From the NCBI GenBank assembly GCA_012032575.1, contig JAAUSP010000269.1:1-9650 (forward strand): a stretch of 9,650 nucleotides of DNA, written 5' to 3'. This stretch comes from Anaerolineales bacterium (GTDB lineage Bacteria > Chloroflexota > Anaerolineae > 4572-78 > J111). Both the position numbers and the translations under genes were made by a program. A model generated the notes under the pieces. That model was given only the letters and a program-made list of their open reading frames with translations, searched no databases and was not told the DNA's origin. Positions 1 to 6,221 of the stretch are shown here, one piece after another; position 1 is the first letter of the stretch; the number at the start of each line of letters is the position of its first letter.

Positions 1-13
1 TTTACCCAGAGGG

Positions 14-1618
14 GTGAGCCTGCAACTTCTGCCCGATGGGCTGCAAATTACCTACAACTGGTTCAACCCGACTTATTTGGGGCTGGCTTTTGTGGCCTTA
101 GTGTTGATCGGATTCCTCTTGGGCGGATTCAATCATTTGGGCTGGTGGCTGCTGGTGACGCCCCACATGTGGGTCGGGATTGGCATGGGGGTTGTGGCCC
201 TGACCAACCTGATCAACCGGACGACCATCACGGTTAATTCCAGCGCCTTGAGCATTGCCCACTGGCCTATTCCCTTCCCCTTTTCCCGCCGGTTTGACCC
301 GATCCTGCTGAAACAACTGTATGTGAAAGAGTTCAGACGCCAGCACAAATCCAAAGTTTCTTACACCTACGATCTCTATGTGGCTACCTGGAGCGGGCGG
401 ACACACAAAGTGGTCAGCGGCATCAAAGAAGCGCACGTGGCCCTGGCCCTGGAGCAAGAAGTTGAACGGTTTTTGCGGATCAAAGACCAACCCAGTCCCG
501 ACGAATTTCGCTGGCTGTCCGGTTGGGAGAGCAACCGGCTGCGGCTGGACTGGAAAAAGCTGGCTGCGACGCACTCGCTCGACTTCGATCCCGGCAGCAG
601 CGCCGAAAAGGCTACCATCAGCGGGGTTTATCGCGGCTATAACTTGAATGTGAATACGTTTCACAACAGTGAACAGCGGTGCGCCGGTACCCGTATCGCC
701 CTGACCCTGGCCGCCCTTCCTCCGCTTGACCCCACGCCCCGCCCCCGCGCTGACGACAAGGTGGGCCAACCCCTGTCGGCGGAGCAGATACTATCGCGGC
801 TGGCCTCCGGCGGCCTGCCCCGCGCAGAGGGCGAGACGATTGAAGTGGATGCCCAGGGTCAAAAAATCCATTATGAGCACACCCGCGCCATTCTGAATAC
901 GCAGCAGTTGCGCCAGGCCTGTGACCGCATGGTGGCTCTGGCCGAGGGCTACGCCGAATTACGGACCATCGGCGCTGAGGCCATCCCCGCTCTGGAAACG
1001 CTGGCGGCCAAGCCGGAGCACGTCTTAAATCTGGCCGCCCGGCAGTTAATGCGGGATATTGCCGCCGATACCACCGCCCGCCTGGGCCATCAGCCGGACC
1101 ATTTTTACTGCCGCCGCTGTCTGACCCGCTGCGCCCCCTATACCGGCCAGGTCACCCTCATCAAACAGGTGACTTACTACGGCTGCCGCACCTGCCGCCA
1201 AAGCCAGGCATTTTTGAAGTGGGCCGGGCCGGTGGTGGCTGTGTTAGACAGCGGGATGACCAAAGAGTGGGTCCAGCAAGCCGGAACCGTGCGGGTCAAC
1301 TGGCTGCGTCACCGCGCCCCCTTTGATTTTGAAGCCGTGGAAATCGTCCAGGCCGGCGATGAGGAGATCGAGCGTTTTGCCGTCCAGGTGGGCAACGATA
1401 CCGACCCGCTGCGCCAACCCCTTTACAAGGAGATGACCTGCCGCCTCGGTCTGTCCTGCCACCTGTCTGACAACAGCCTGCGAATCCTGCGCCGCATCTT
1501 CGGCACTGTCGAGCGCGGCCCTCTCCTGGCCGATGTGGTGGATACAAGCGCCAATGAGCGCAGAGCAGAGATTGAGGACGAAGAGCAGTCGGTTAGCGGT
1601 TCAGTCTCGACAGCTTGA
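14..1618 (+). CDS. Two-TM membrane protein with PH-like region and C-terminal zinc ribbon, function unknown
   Basis: Predicted 534-residue protein. Two hydrophobic segments lie at about residues 21-39 and 44-66, so the N-terminus sits in the membrane. Residues about 67-155 (beta-rich, ending in a helix before VERFLRIKD) resemble the bacterial PH-like region seen at the start of uncharacterised cyanobacterial and Chloroflexota membrane proteins; this is recalled from family style, not searched. Residues about 300-355 are helical and HEAT-like (IPALETLAAKPEH). C366-x2-C369 and C391-x2-C394 form a clear zinc ribbon. The acidic tail is probably disordered. The start is a GTG with a G-rich run directly against it, which is poor spacing for a ribosome site, and the frame stays open to the window edge, so the true start may lie upstream. 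No partner gene indicates a role. The coding call is firm; the function is unknown. Confidence 0.8.
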   Translation: MSLQLLPDGLQITYNWFNPTYLGLAFVALVLIGFLLGGFNHLGWWLLVTPHMWVGIGMGVVALTNLINRTTITVNSSALSIAHWPIPFPFSRRFDPILLKQLYVKEFRRQHKSKVSYTYDLYVATWSGRTHKVVSGIKEAHVALALEQEVERFLRIKDQPSPDEFRWLSGWESNRLRLDWKKLAATHSLDFDPGSSAEKATISGVYRGYNLNVNTFHNSEQRCAGTRIALTLAALPPLDPTPRPRADDKVGQPLSAEQILSRLASGGLPRAEGETIEVDAQGQKIHYEHTRAILNTQQLRQACDRMVALAEGYAELRTIGAEAIPALETLAAKPEHVLNLAARQLMRDIAADTTARLGHQPDHFYCRRCLTRCAPYTGQVTLIKQVTYYGCRTCRQSQAFLKWAGPVVAVLDSGMTKEWVQQAGTVRVNWLRHRAPFDFEAVEIVQAGDEEIERFAVQVGNDTDPLRQPLYKEMTCRLGLSCHLSDNSLRILRRIFGTVERGPLLADVVDTSANERRAEIEDEEQSVSGSVSTA

Positions 1619-1631
1619 GTTAGAAATTCAA

Positions 1632-1784
1632 CCACAAAGACATAAAGGACAGGATTACATATTCCAGCATGTCATTTCGAGCGCCAGCGAGAAATCTTGG
1701 TCCTTGCCTGCAAGTTTAGGCAGCGGGGAAGAAGATTCCTCCCCGCTTCGCGGGTCGGAATGACATGACTTTGTGTCTTTGTGT
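1632..1784. repeat. Outer inverted repeat flanking the first cloverleaf element
   Basis: The left arm at 1632-1647 (CCACAAAGACATAAAG) and the right arm at 1769-1784 are reverse complements at 14 of 16 positions. They bracket the palindromic element at 1668-1767, giving a nested structure. The arms resemble the 'cacaaagacacaaag' type of interspersed sequence common in environmental genomes. The region lies between the stop of the first gene and the promoter of the propeller gene, so it could also act as a terminator. Confidence 0.6.
1668..1767 (+). repeat. Cloverleaf-like palindromic interspersed element, copy 1
   Basis: This 100-bp element is bounded by CATGTCAT (1668-1675) and ATGACATG (1760-1767). 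Inside are three arms. The first is TTTC/GAAA with a CGC/GCG core (about 1675-1694). The second is closed by ATCTT and AAGAT (about 1694-1736) with an inner GCCT/AGGC pairing. The third is TTCC/GGAA with CCCGC/GCGGG (about 1736-1760). A second copy in reverse orientation is at 7707-7799; termini and arm bases are conserved while loops and the central arm differ. No coding capacity was seen. It behaves like a non-autonomous, MITE-like or REP-like element. Confidence 0.75.
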
Positions 1785-1825
1785 CTTCTGGCAAATCATC
1801 CTCCCGTTGGAAAAGTGACGCCTGA

Positions 1826-1859
1826 TTGACCGTTCTCCTCACGCGGCGCGTGGTATAAT
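1826..1859 (+). promoter_or_regulatory. Possible promoter for the propeller gene
   Basis: A perfect TATAAT lies at 1854-1859, about 88 bases before the chosen start codon. The best -35-like hexamer is TTGACC at 1826-1831, but its 22-base spacing is longer than usual, so the -35 assignment is weak. The -10 box is well placed to transcribe the leader hairpin and the propeller gene. Confidence 0.45.
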
Positions 1860-1875
1860 TTCAGAGTTGTGAAAC

Positions 1876-1921
1876 GAGGCGGCGAGGATTTTCTTATCTT
1901 CGCCTCCTCGCCTCCCGCCTC
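1876..1921 (+). promoter_or_regulatory. Leader hairpin upstream of the propeller gene
   Basis: GGCGAGGA (1881-1888) pairs perfectly with TCCTCGCC (1905-1912). GAGGC (1876-1880) can extend the stem with GCCTC (1917-1921) across a four-base bulge. The hairpin would lie in the 5' leader, ending about 14 bases before the ribosome site GGAG. There is no U-run, so it is not a standard terminator. A role in mRNA stability or translation is possible but unproven; it may be another local repeat. Confidence 0.4.
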
Positions 1922-1946
1922 ATCGCATCTTTTCAGGAGTATTACT

Positions 1947-3359
1947 ATGCATCGCTTGTTTACCTTAATTGTAATCATTGCCCTCGGCGGCATTGCCGGG
2001 TGGTATGGGTTCATCCAGAGTCAGGAGGCCGCTGCTGCTACGCCGACGCCCAGCGCCTCCGCCGATCAAATTAACGAGACGCCCTCGCCGGATGGCAGTT
2101 GGACGGCAATCATCAATGCCGACGCCGGCAGTCTCGACCTGCGGCAGGAGCCGGACGGTCAGGTGGTCAATGTTTTTCCGGCGGGCAGCACCATCGGCCA
2201 GGTGACCTGGTCGCCGGACAGCAGCGCGCTGCTGGTGGTGCAAAACAATTGGATTTTCAAAGAGCCGCTCGGAACCGGCGTCGCCAGCAGCGGGCCGATT
2301 ACCCTGTGGCAGGTGGATTTCAAGGACGATAAAGCGCAGCCAGCCCGGCAGGTGTTTCAATCCGACACTCCGCTGGCGCAAACGCCCCCAGGCGAAGACA
2401 ACGCCGAGCAAATCGTCTTTGGACAGTGGTCGCCCGATGGACAGACGGTTTTGTTCTGGTTGGGACCGTTGGGCGTGTCGGTGCTGATGGATGGCCTGCC
2501 CCTGTTTGCCCTGAACGTGAGCAGCGGCCAGGTTAGCCCGGTGGTCGAGTGGGCGCTGCTCAACCCGCGCTACCAGAGCTGGTCGCCCGACAGCACCCGG
2601 CTGGCCGTCACCGCCGGGGCCGACCGGGTAGCGCAGACCAACAAATGGCTGGTGCTGTGGGATGCCGCAACCGGCCAGAGTACCACCGTCATCAGCCAAA
2701 CCGAGCAAATTCCCGGCATTGTGGCCTGGTCGCCCCGGAACGATTGGCTGGCCTACTCCGCCGTGCCGGCCAGCGAGACCGGCGACGACTCATACCACGT
2801 AGCGGAAATGAACAATCCGGCCATTGCCGGGCGGCGGGTTTATCTGCTCAACCTGGCAACCAACCGCTGGCGGCATCTGAACGGAGCGGACAGTTTCCAG
2901 GATAACCCGCTGTGGAGCGACGACGGTGCGACGCTGTACTACGTTGAGCGGCAGGGAGACAGCCTGCAACTGATGGCCGCCGACCCCAAAACCGGCCAGT
3001 TCCAGCCCGTCCCCGACGCCGCGACGCCCCTGCCCGAATACGTGGGCTACTACGGCCAGTCGGAGTTCGACTGGCTGCTGGAGTATCGCCCCGGTGCTTT
3101 CACTGGCCGGGCAGCCTGTCCCCACCCGGAGGCCACGCCCAGCGCCTCCGCCGATCAAATCAACGAGACACCCTCACCGGATGGCAGTTGGACGGCCAGC
3201 GTCAACCAGACCGCCGGCAATCTGACCCTGCACCGCCAAAGCGATAGCCACCGCTTCACCATCTTCCCCTCCGGCGATACCGCCTTCAAGGCTAGTTGGT
3301 CGCCTGACGGTCAACGTTTGGTGGTGGGTGCGGACGAATTATTTCGCCACGGTACCTGA
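1947..3359 (+). CDS. Membrane-anchored TolB/PD40-like beta-propeller protein, first part (frameshifted)
   Basis: As sequenced this encodes 470 residues. ATG 1947 is chosen because CAGGAG lies at a good distance upstream and a hydrophobic signal/anchor (residues about 3-23) follows at once; the frame is open further upstream to 1869, but that stretch is the leader. A Thr/Pro/Ala linker leads to a propeller with repeated WSPD-type blade motifs (WSPDSSALLVV, WSPDGQTVLFW, WSPDSTRLAVT, WSDDGATLYYV), spanning about residues 35-385. A second propeller begins near residue 397 after a nearly duplicated linker. The frame is lost near 3326-3328 and ends in a spurious short tail. Removing one G there and one G at 3730-3734 gives one gene from 1947 to 4228, about 759 residues with two homologous propellers. 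The role is probably extracytoplasmic binding or scaffolding; the ligand is unknown. It could also be two genes recently fused. Confidence 0.8.
   Translation: MHRLFTLIVIIALGGIAGWYGFIQSQEAAAATPTPSASADQINETPSPDGSWTAIINADAGSLDLRQEPDGQVVNVFPAGSTIGQVTWSPDSSALLVVQNNWIFKEPLGTGVASSGPITLWQVDFKDDKAQPARQVFQSDTPLAQTPPGEDNAEQIVFGQWSPDGQTVLFWLGPLGVSVLMDGLPLFALNVSSGQVSPVVEWALLNPRYQSWSPDSTRLAVTAGADRVAQTNKWLVLWDAATGQSTTVISQTEQIPGIVAWSPRNDWLAYSAVPASETGDDSYHVAEMNNPAIAGRRVYLLNLATNRWRHLNGADSFQDNPLWSDDGATLYYVERQGDSLQLMAADPKTGQFQPVPDAATPLPEYVGYYGQSEFDWLLEYRPGAFTGRAACPHPEATPSASADQINETPSPDGSWTASVNQTAGNLTLHRQSDSHRFTIFPSGDTAFKASWSPDGQRLVVGADELFRHGT
2046..2107 (+). repeat. 62-bp linker repeat, copy A (copy B at 3135-3196)
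   Basis: Positions 2046-2107 and 3135-3196 match at 59 of 62 bases, with no gaps. Both encode the same linker and first propeller strand (ASADQINETPSPDGSW). Similarity falls sharply on both sides, although the proteins remain homologous downstream. Such a short, nearly identical block between diverged domains suggests recombination or gene conversion at this point. Confidence 0.8.
3135..3196 (+). repeat. 62-bp linker repeat, copy B
   Basis: This is the partner of 2046-2107. It marks the entry to the second propeller domain. The residues just before it (GRAACPHPEATP) include a cysteine followed by a Pro-rich stretch, which could be the relic of a lipoprotein signal from a formerly separate gene; that is speculation. 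Confidence 0.75.
3326..3328 (+). other. Frameshift site 1 (probable extra G)
   Basis: The propeller frame changes here. With one G removed, the protein runs VVVRTNYFATVPDQAV and continues straight into the next open segment, aligning with the first propeller copy (LLVVQNNWIF). A sequencing indel is favoured because four similar sites occur in the window. Confidence 0.65.
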
Positions 3360-3738
3360 TCAAGCAGTTCAAGCCAACCTCCCCATCGAAATTTGGCAGG
3401 TACAATTCAAGGATGGCCAGCCCACCCCACCAACCCGTTTGTATCAATCCCCCATTCCGGCTGATAAAGATACTGAGCAAATTGTCCTCGGTCACTGGGC
3501 GCCTAATAGTCGCTATATCGTATTTTGGAAAGGTACACTTTCCGCTTCAATTCTAGCGGATGGCTTACCTGCATTTATTCTGGATGTTCAGAGTGGGGAA
3601 ATTTACCCGGTTGTACCAGGCTCCACCACTGCCTCTCCCTTTCAGGATTTAGCAAATGATGACCTCGCTTTAGCTAATCCCCGTTATCATAGTTGGGCCC
3701 CGGATAGTTCCGCGTTGGCTATTACAGTCGGGGGCTAG
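3328..3738 (+). CDS. Second propeller domain, middle part (frameshift fragment)
   Basis: This 136-residue open segment continues the second propeller. It aligns with the first copy along its length: IEIWQVQFKDG with ITLWQVDFKDD, DTEQIVLGHWAPN with NAEQIVFGQWSPD, and LANPRYHSWAPDSSALAIT with LLNPRYQSWSPDSTRLAVT. The GTG at its start has no ribosome site and is probably not a real start; coding continues from the preceding segment. A loop near PGSTTASPFQDLAND is absent from the first copy. Base composition is clearly more AT-rich than in the first propeller, so this domain has a different mutational history or origin. The segment ends at a stop created by the frameshift at 3730-3734. Confidence 0.65.
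   Translation: MRTNYFATVPDQAVQANLPIEIWQVQFKDGQPTPPTRLYQSPIPADKDTEQIVLGHWAPNSRYIVFWKGTLSASILADGLPAFILDVQSGEIYPVVPGSTTASPFQDLANDDLALANPRYHSWAPDSSALAITVGG
3730..3734 (+). other. Frameshift site 2 (probable extra G in a G5 run)
   Basis: Reading four Gs instead of five gives ITVGASRSALVNKW. This aligns residue for residue, without a gap, with VTAGADRVAQTNKW of the first propeller. That exact 14-residue register makes a one-base insertion nearly certain, whether in the genome or in the data. Confidence 0.75.
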
Positions 3739-3751
3739 TCGGTCGGCCCTG

Positions 3752-4228
3752 GTGAATAAGTGGCTCAACCTGGTTAACCCAATGACTGGACAAATCACCA
3801 CCGTCATCAGCCAGAGTGAGCAAATTCCCGGCACCATAGCTTGGTCACCCAAAGGTGACGTAATTGCCTACGCCGCTGTACCCGCCAACCAGACCAGCCC
3901 GGATTGGGCCGATTGGGGAGTCTTTGATAATCCGGCTATCGCCGCGCGACGTATTTATCTGCTGGACCCGGCAACGGACAAATATCGCCGCTTGAATGAA
4001 GTGGAGTCTTATCAGGATGCGCCGGTGTGGAGTGAGGATGGAAGCACGCTTTATTACGTCCAGCGCAACGGCGACATGCTGGAAGTTATGGCGGCTGATC
4101 CCGCCACCGGTCAAACCGAAACCGTGCCGGGCCGCAGCCAGCCAGTTGATGCGCCAGACCTGATGGGTCCCCTGGTTGGCTACTACGGTCAGTTTGGCCG
4201 GGAGGAACTGCTGGCAGATCTGCCCTAA
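3752..4228 (+). CDS. Second propeller domain, C-terminal part (frameshift fragment)
   Basis: This 158-residue segment is the end of the second propeller. It matches the first copy closely: TTVISQSEQIPGTIAWSPK with TTVISQTEQIPGIVAWSPR, FDNPAIAARRIYLLDPAT with MNNPAIAGRRVYLLNLAT, and VWSEDGSTLYYVQRNGD with LWSDDGATLYYVERQGD. The assigned start has no ribosome site; coding begins upstream, at the 3730-3734 frameshift. After VGYYGQ the C-terminus differs from the first copy and ends in ELLADLP, where the first copy runs on into its linker. It should be joined with 1947-3359 and 3328-3738 into one gene. Confidence 0.65.
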   Translation: MNKWLNLVNPMTGQITTVISQSEQIPGTIAWSPKGDVIAYAAVPANQTSPDWADWGVFDNPAIAARRIYLLDPATDKYRRLNEVESYQDAPVWSEDGSTLYYVQRNGDMLEVMAADPATGQTETVPGRSQPVDAPDLMGPLVGYYGQFGREELLADLP

Positions 4229-4320
4229 GCGTCTAGGATCAGGTTTTAACGTGGTCAGACCTGCGCCTGGAACGGGAGTTTCAGACGTATCGGGGGGATG
4301 AGGGGAGTCAAAGTTTCAAA

Positions 4321-4372
4321 GTAGCAGAGTAGCAGGTAGCAGAGTAGCAGGTAGCAGAGTAGCAAGTGGCAG
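4321..4372. repeat. Tandem repeat, 15-bp unit
   Basis: Three consecutive copies of GTAGCAGAGTAGCAG occur at 4321-4335, 4336-4350 and 4351-4365 (the last ends in A), followed by a partial copy to 4372. The unit is itself a near-doubling of GTAGCAG. It lies about 90 bases after the propeller gene, in a spacer without genes. Confidence 0.85.
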
Positions 4373-4447
4373 GGCGGCACAAGTTTTGCTTCACCAGATG
4401 GTTTCTACTTGAGTCACGTGTGATGGCCGGGAGTGGGTGAGGCGTAT

Positions 4448-4453
4448 TATAAT
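4448..4453 (+). promoter_or_regulatory. Lone TATAAT box upstream of the M1 peptidase
   Basis: A perfect -10 hexamer lies 131 bases before the peptidase start. No -35 match is found at normal spacing. It is the best promoter candidate in the 4229-4584 spacer, which otherwise holds only repeats. Confidence 0.3.
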
Positions 4454-4496
4454 GATACAAATGACCGAATCACGCGGATTTTTAAGCTAAAAAACT

Positions 4497-4549
4497 ATTC
4501 GAGCCATTCGTCTATTTGAGCTATTCGCGATTACAATTTGAGCCATTCG
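4497..4549. repeat. Three copies of a 14-bp motif
   Basis: ATTCGAGCCATTCG (4497-4510), ATTTGAGCTATTCG (4514-4527) and ATTTGAGCCATTCG (4536-4549) differ at two positions, both T/C changes. Spacings are 3 and 8 bases. The array ends 35 bases before the M1 peptidase start, so it may be a direct-repeat operator or simply an interspersed repeat. Confidence 0.7.
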
Positions 4550-4584
4550 AAAAAATCTGGCTCTACTGATGCTTTAATCCAACG

Positions 4585-5370
4585 ATGCCTGGCTTATTGT
4601 CAAAACGTATTTTAGTCTCTATCTTCTCACTTCTTATTTCTATATTCTTCTTCCCCCTCCTCACCGCCTGCAACATCCAACCCACGGACCTGCTCCTCAA
4701 AACCGGCCTCATCACGCCGACCCCTACCCCCGATCCCTTTTTTCATTATCGTGCCGCCTTGCAGCCCTGGGCACGTAATGATGTCGAGAGCGCCGGCCCC
4801 CTGCCCAGCTATCACATCAGCGCCACTCTGGATGAAGCGGGTCAGACTTTGCAAGGAGTCGCCCAGGTCATTGTCCCCGCTCCCGATTCGGAAGTGGTTT
4901 TTCGACTCTACCCCAACCTGCCCAATTACGGCGGGGCCAGCCGGGTGACAGCGGCGCGGGTCAACAATGCTCCGGCAGAAATAACCTCTCTAGCGGACGG
5001 CGCAGCCGTTCGACTGCCGCTGCCCGCAGGCAAACCGACTTCTGTGATGATAGATTTGGCGTTTACCACCCAACTGCGGGGACAGCCCGGCCTCGACGAG
5101 GCCAATTATTCACTGTTTGGCTGGGATGGCCCAATTTTGACCCTGCCAGGTTTTTACCCCACGTTAGCCGTCCGCCAGGGCAGCGACTGGGTGCTGGATG
5201 TCCCGCCCACCCACGCCGACGTGCTTTACAATGAAGCCGCGCTTTACCAGCTTGATTTGACCCTGCCACGAGATTTGGTGGTAGTTGCCAGCGGCGTAAC
5301 CCTGAATGTGATAGACAACCCCAACGGCAGTCGAACCTGGCAAATGGTGGGCGGCCCCTGCGCGATATGA
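4585..5370 (+). CDS. M1-family metallopeptidase lipoprotein, N-terminal part (frameshifted)
   Basis: As sequenced this encodes 261 residues. A lipoprotein signal peptide ends in LTAC, with C29 as the lipidation site, so the protein is exported and anchored at the outer face of the membrane. The next part is the beta-rich N-terminal domain of M1 aminopeptidases, with the motif VVFRLYPNLPNYGG at about residues 109-122. No ribosome site is visible before ATG 4585. The frame breaks at 5355-5358: adding one C to the C4 run gives GGPLRDMTVIAGPF and joins the catalytic part. The whole gene would run 4585-6117, about 510 residues, which is short for M1 and suggests that the usual C-terminal helical domain is missing. 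The family call is strong; the substrate is unknown. Confidence 0.8.
   Translation: MPGLLSKRILVSIFSLLISIFFFPLLTACNIQPTDLLLKTGLITPTPTPDPFFHYRAALQPWARNDVESAGPLPSYHISATLDEAGQTLQGVAQVIVPAPDSEVVFRLYPNLPNYGGASRVTAARVNNAPAEITSLADGAAVRLPLPAGKPTSVMIDLAFTTQLRGQPGLDEANYSLFGWDGPILTLPGFYPTLAVRQGSDWVLDVPPTHADVLYNEAALYQLDLTLPRDLVVVASGVTLNVIDNPNGSRTWQMVGGPCAI
5355..5358 (+). other. Frameshift site 3 (probable missing C)
   Basis: The C4 run should be C5: the corrected reading is GGPLRDMTVIAGPF. Without it the N-terminal part ends after GGPCAI, and the catalytic part appears to start at an ATG overlapping that stop. Confidence 0.75.
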
Positions 5371-6221
5371 CCGTTATCGCCGGGCCGTTTCAGGCAGTCA
5401 GCGAAAGCGCCGCCGGAGCGACTGTCACTTCCTATTATTTGCCCGGCCACGAAGCCGCCGCCCGGCTGGTATTGGCCCATGCCACGGCCTCACTGCGCCT
5501 CTACAGCGATACTTTCGGTCTCTACCCCTACACCGAACTGGATGTAGTGGAAGCGCCGCTCAACTTTCGGGGCATGGAGTACAGCGGGCTGGCGCTCATC
5601 GGCGAGGATTTATACCAGGGGGACCAGCCCGAAACGGCGGCTGGCTCGACCCGTTCCCGGCTGGCCTTTCTGGTGGCCCACGAGGTAGCTCATCAATGGT
5701 GGTATGGCGTCGTCGGCAACAACCCCTACCAATCCCCCTGGCTGGACGAAGGCATGGCCGAATACAGCGCCTTTGAATACTACCGCAGCGTCTTTGGCGA
5801 AAGCGAAGCCCAACGGCTGATGACCGCCCGCTGGCTGATCCCCTTCGACAGCGCCGCCGGGGTCATAGACGGTATCGTGGATCGCCCGGCGGCTGATTTC
5901 AACCCGGCCAGTTATGAACTGCTGGTCTACGCCAAAGCAGCTCTTTTTTTTAATGCGTTACGGGAACAATTGGGCGACGCCAAATATCGGCAGGTGATGC
6001 AAACCTACTATCTCGAAAACCGCTATAAAATTGTCACTCCCCAGACTTTTTTGGTCACGGCCCAGCGGGTGTCCGGTGAGAATTTTAAATCCATTGGCGG
6101 AAGAGTGGCTGAGGTAATCTCAATCCCGCCGAGTCGCCGCCACTGCTCTCCGGCTGCTTCGACCAGTAGCACGGCCTCACCGCCGATGAGCGCCGGACGG
6201 ATTTTATCCCCGGTTCGATAA
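5367..6221 (+). CDS. M1-family metallopeptidase, catalytic part (frameshifted)
   Basis: This part carries the zinc-peptidase core. HEVAH is at residues 105-109, with the third ligand E128 in WLDEG exactly 18 residues after the second His, which is the M1 spacing. GMEYSG (69-74) stands in for the GAMEN exopeptidase motif. Y188 in VYAKAA matches the catalytic tyrosine. All catalytic residues are present, so the enzyme should be active. ATG 5367 overlaps the preceding stop and is probably not a real start. The last 40 or so residues as sequenced are out of frame: dropping one base from the TTTTAAA run at 6083-6089 gives the family-like ending ENFNPLAEEWLR with stop TAA at 6115-6117. The true gene end is therefore probably 6117, overlapping the convergent gene by about 30 bases. 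Confidence 0.85.
   Translation: MTVIAGPFQAVSESAAGATVTSYYLPGHEAAARLVLAHATASLRLYSDTFGLYPYTELDVVEAPLNFRGMEYSGLALIGEDLYQGDQPETAAGSTRSRLAFLVAHEVAHQWWYGVVGNNPYQSPWLDEGMAEYSAFEYYRSVFGESEAQRLMTARWLIPFDSAAGVIDGIVDRPAADFNPASYELLVYAKAALFFNALREQLGDAKYRQVMQTYYLENRYKIVTPQTFLVTAQRVSGENFKSIGGRVAEVISIPPSRRHCSPAASTSSTASPPMSAGRILSPVR
6083..6089. other. Frameshift site 4 (probable extra A or T)
   Basis: One base fewer in this T4A3 run restores the peptidase C-terminus (ENFNPLAEEWLR, stop at 6115-6117). If the extra base is an A, the frame-restored minus-strand gene also ends cleanly here, after LPPMD. Confidence 0.6.

Noticed and set aside
98..769. 223-codon minus-strand open frame inside the first gene
   Set aside because: It is antisense to a well-supported gene, lacks a ribosome site, and shows low-complexity Gly/Gln/Val-rich composition typical of shadow frames.
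1668..1767. A tRNA gene, because of the cloverleaf-like fold
   Set aside because: It is 100 bp, lacks the conserved TTC and D-loop bases and a recognisable anticodon arm, and recurs as an interspersed repeat.
1965..2708. 247-codon minus-strand open frame opposite the propeller gene
   Set aside because: The plus strand has clear propeller motifs and a signal peptide; the minus frame reads as an Arg/Gly/Pro-rich shadow.
4237..4332. Open stretch after the propeller gene encoding WSDLRLEREFQTYRG, suggesting a lost C-terminal tail
   Set aside because: It is short, runs into the GTAGCAG tandem repeat, and does not align with the end of the first propeller copy.
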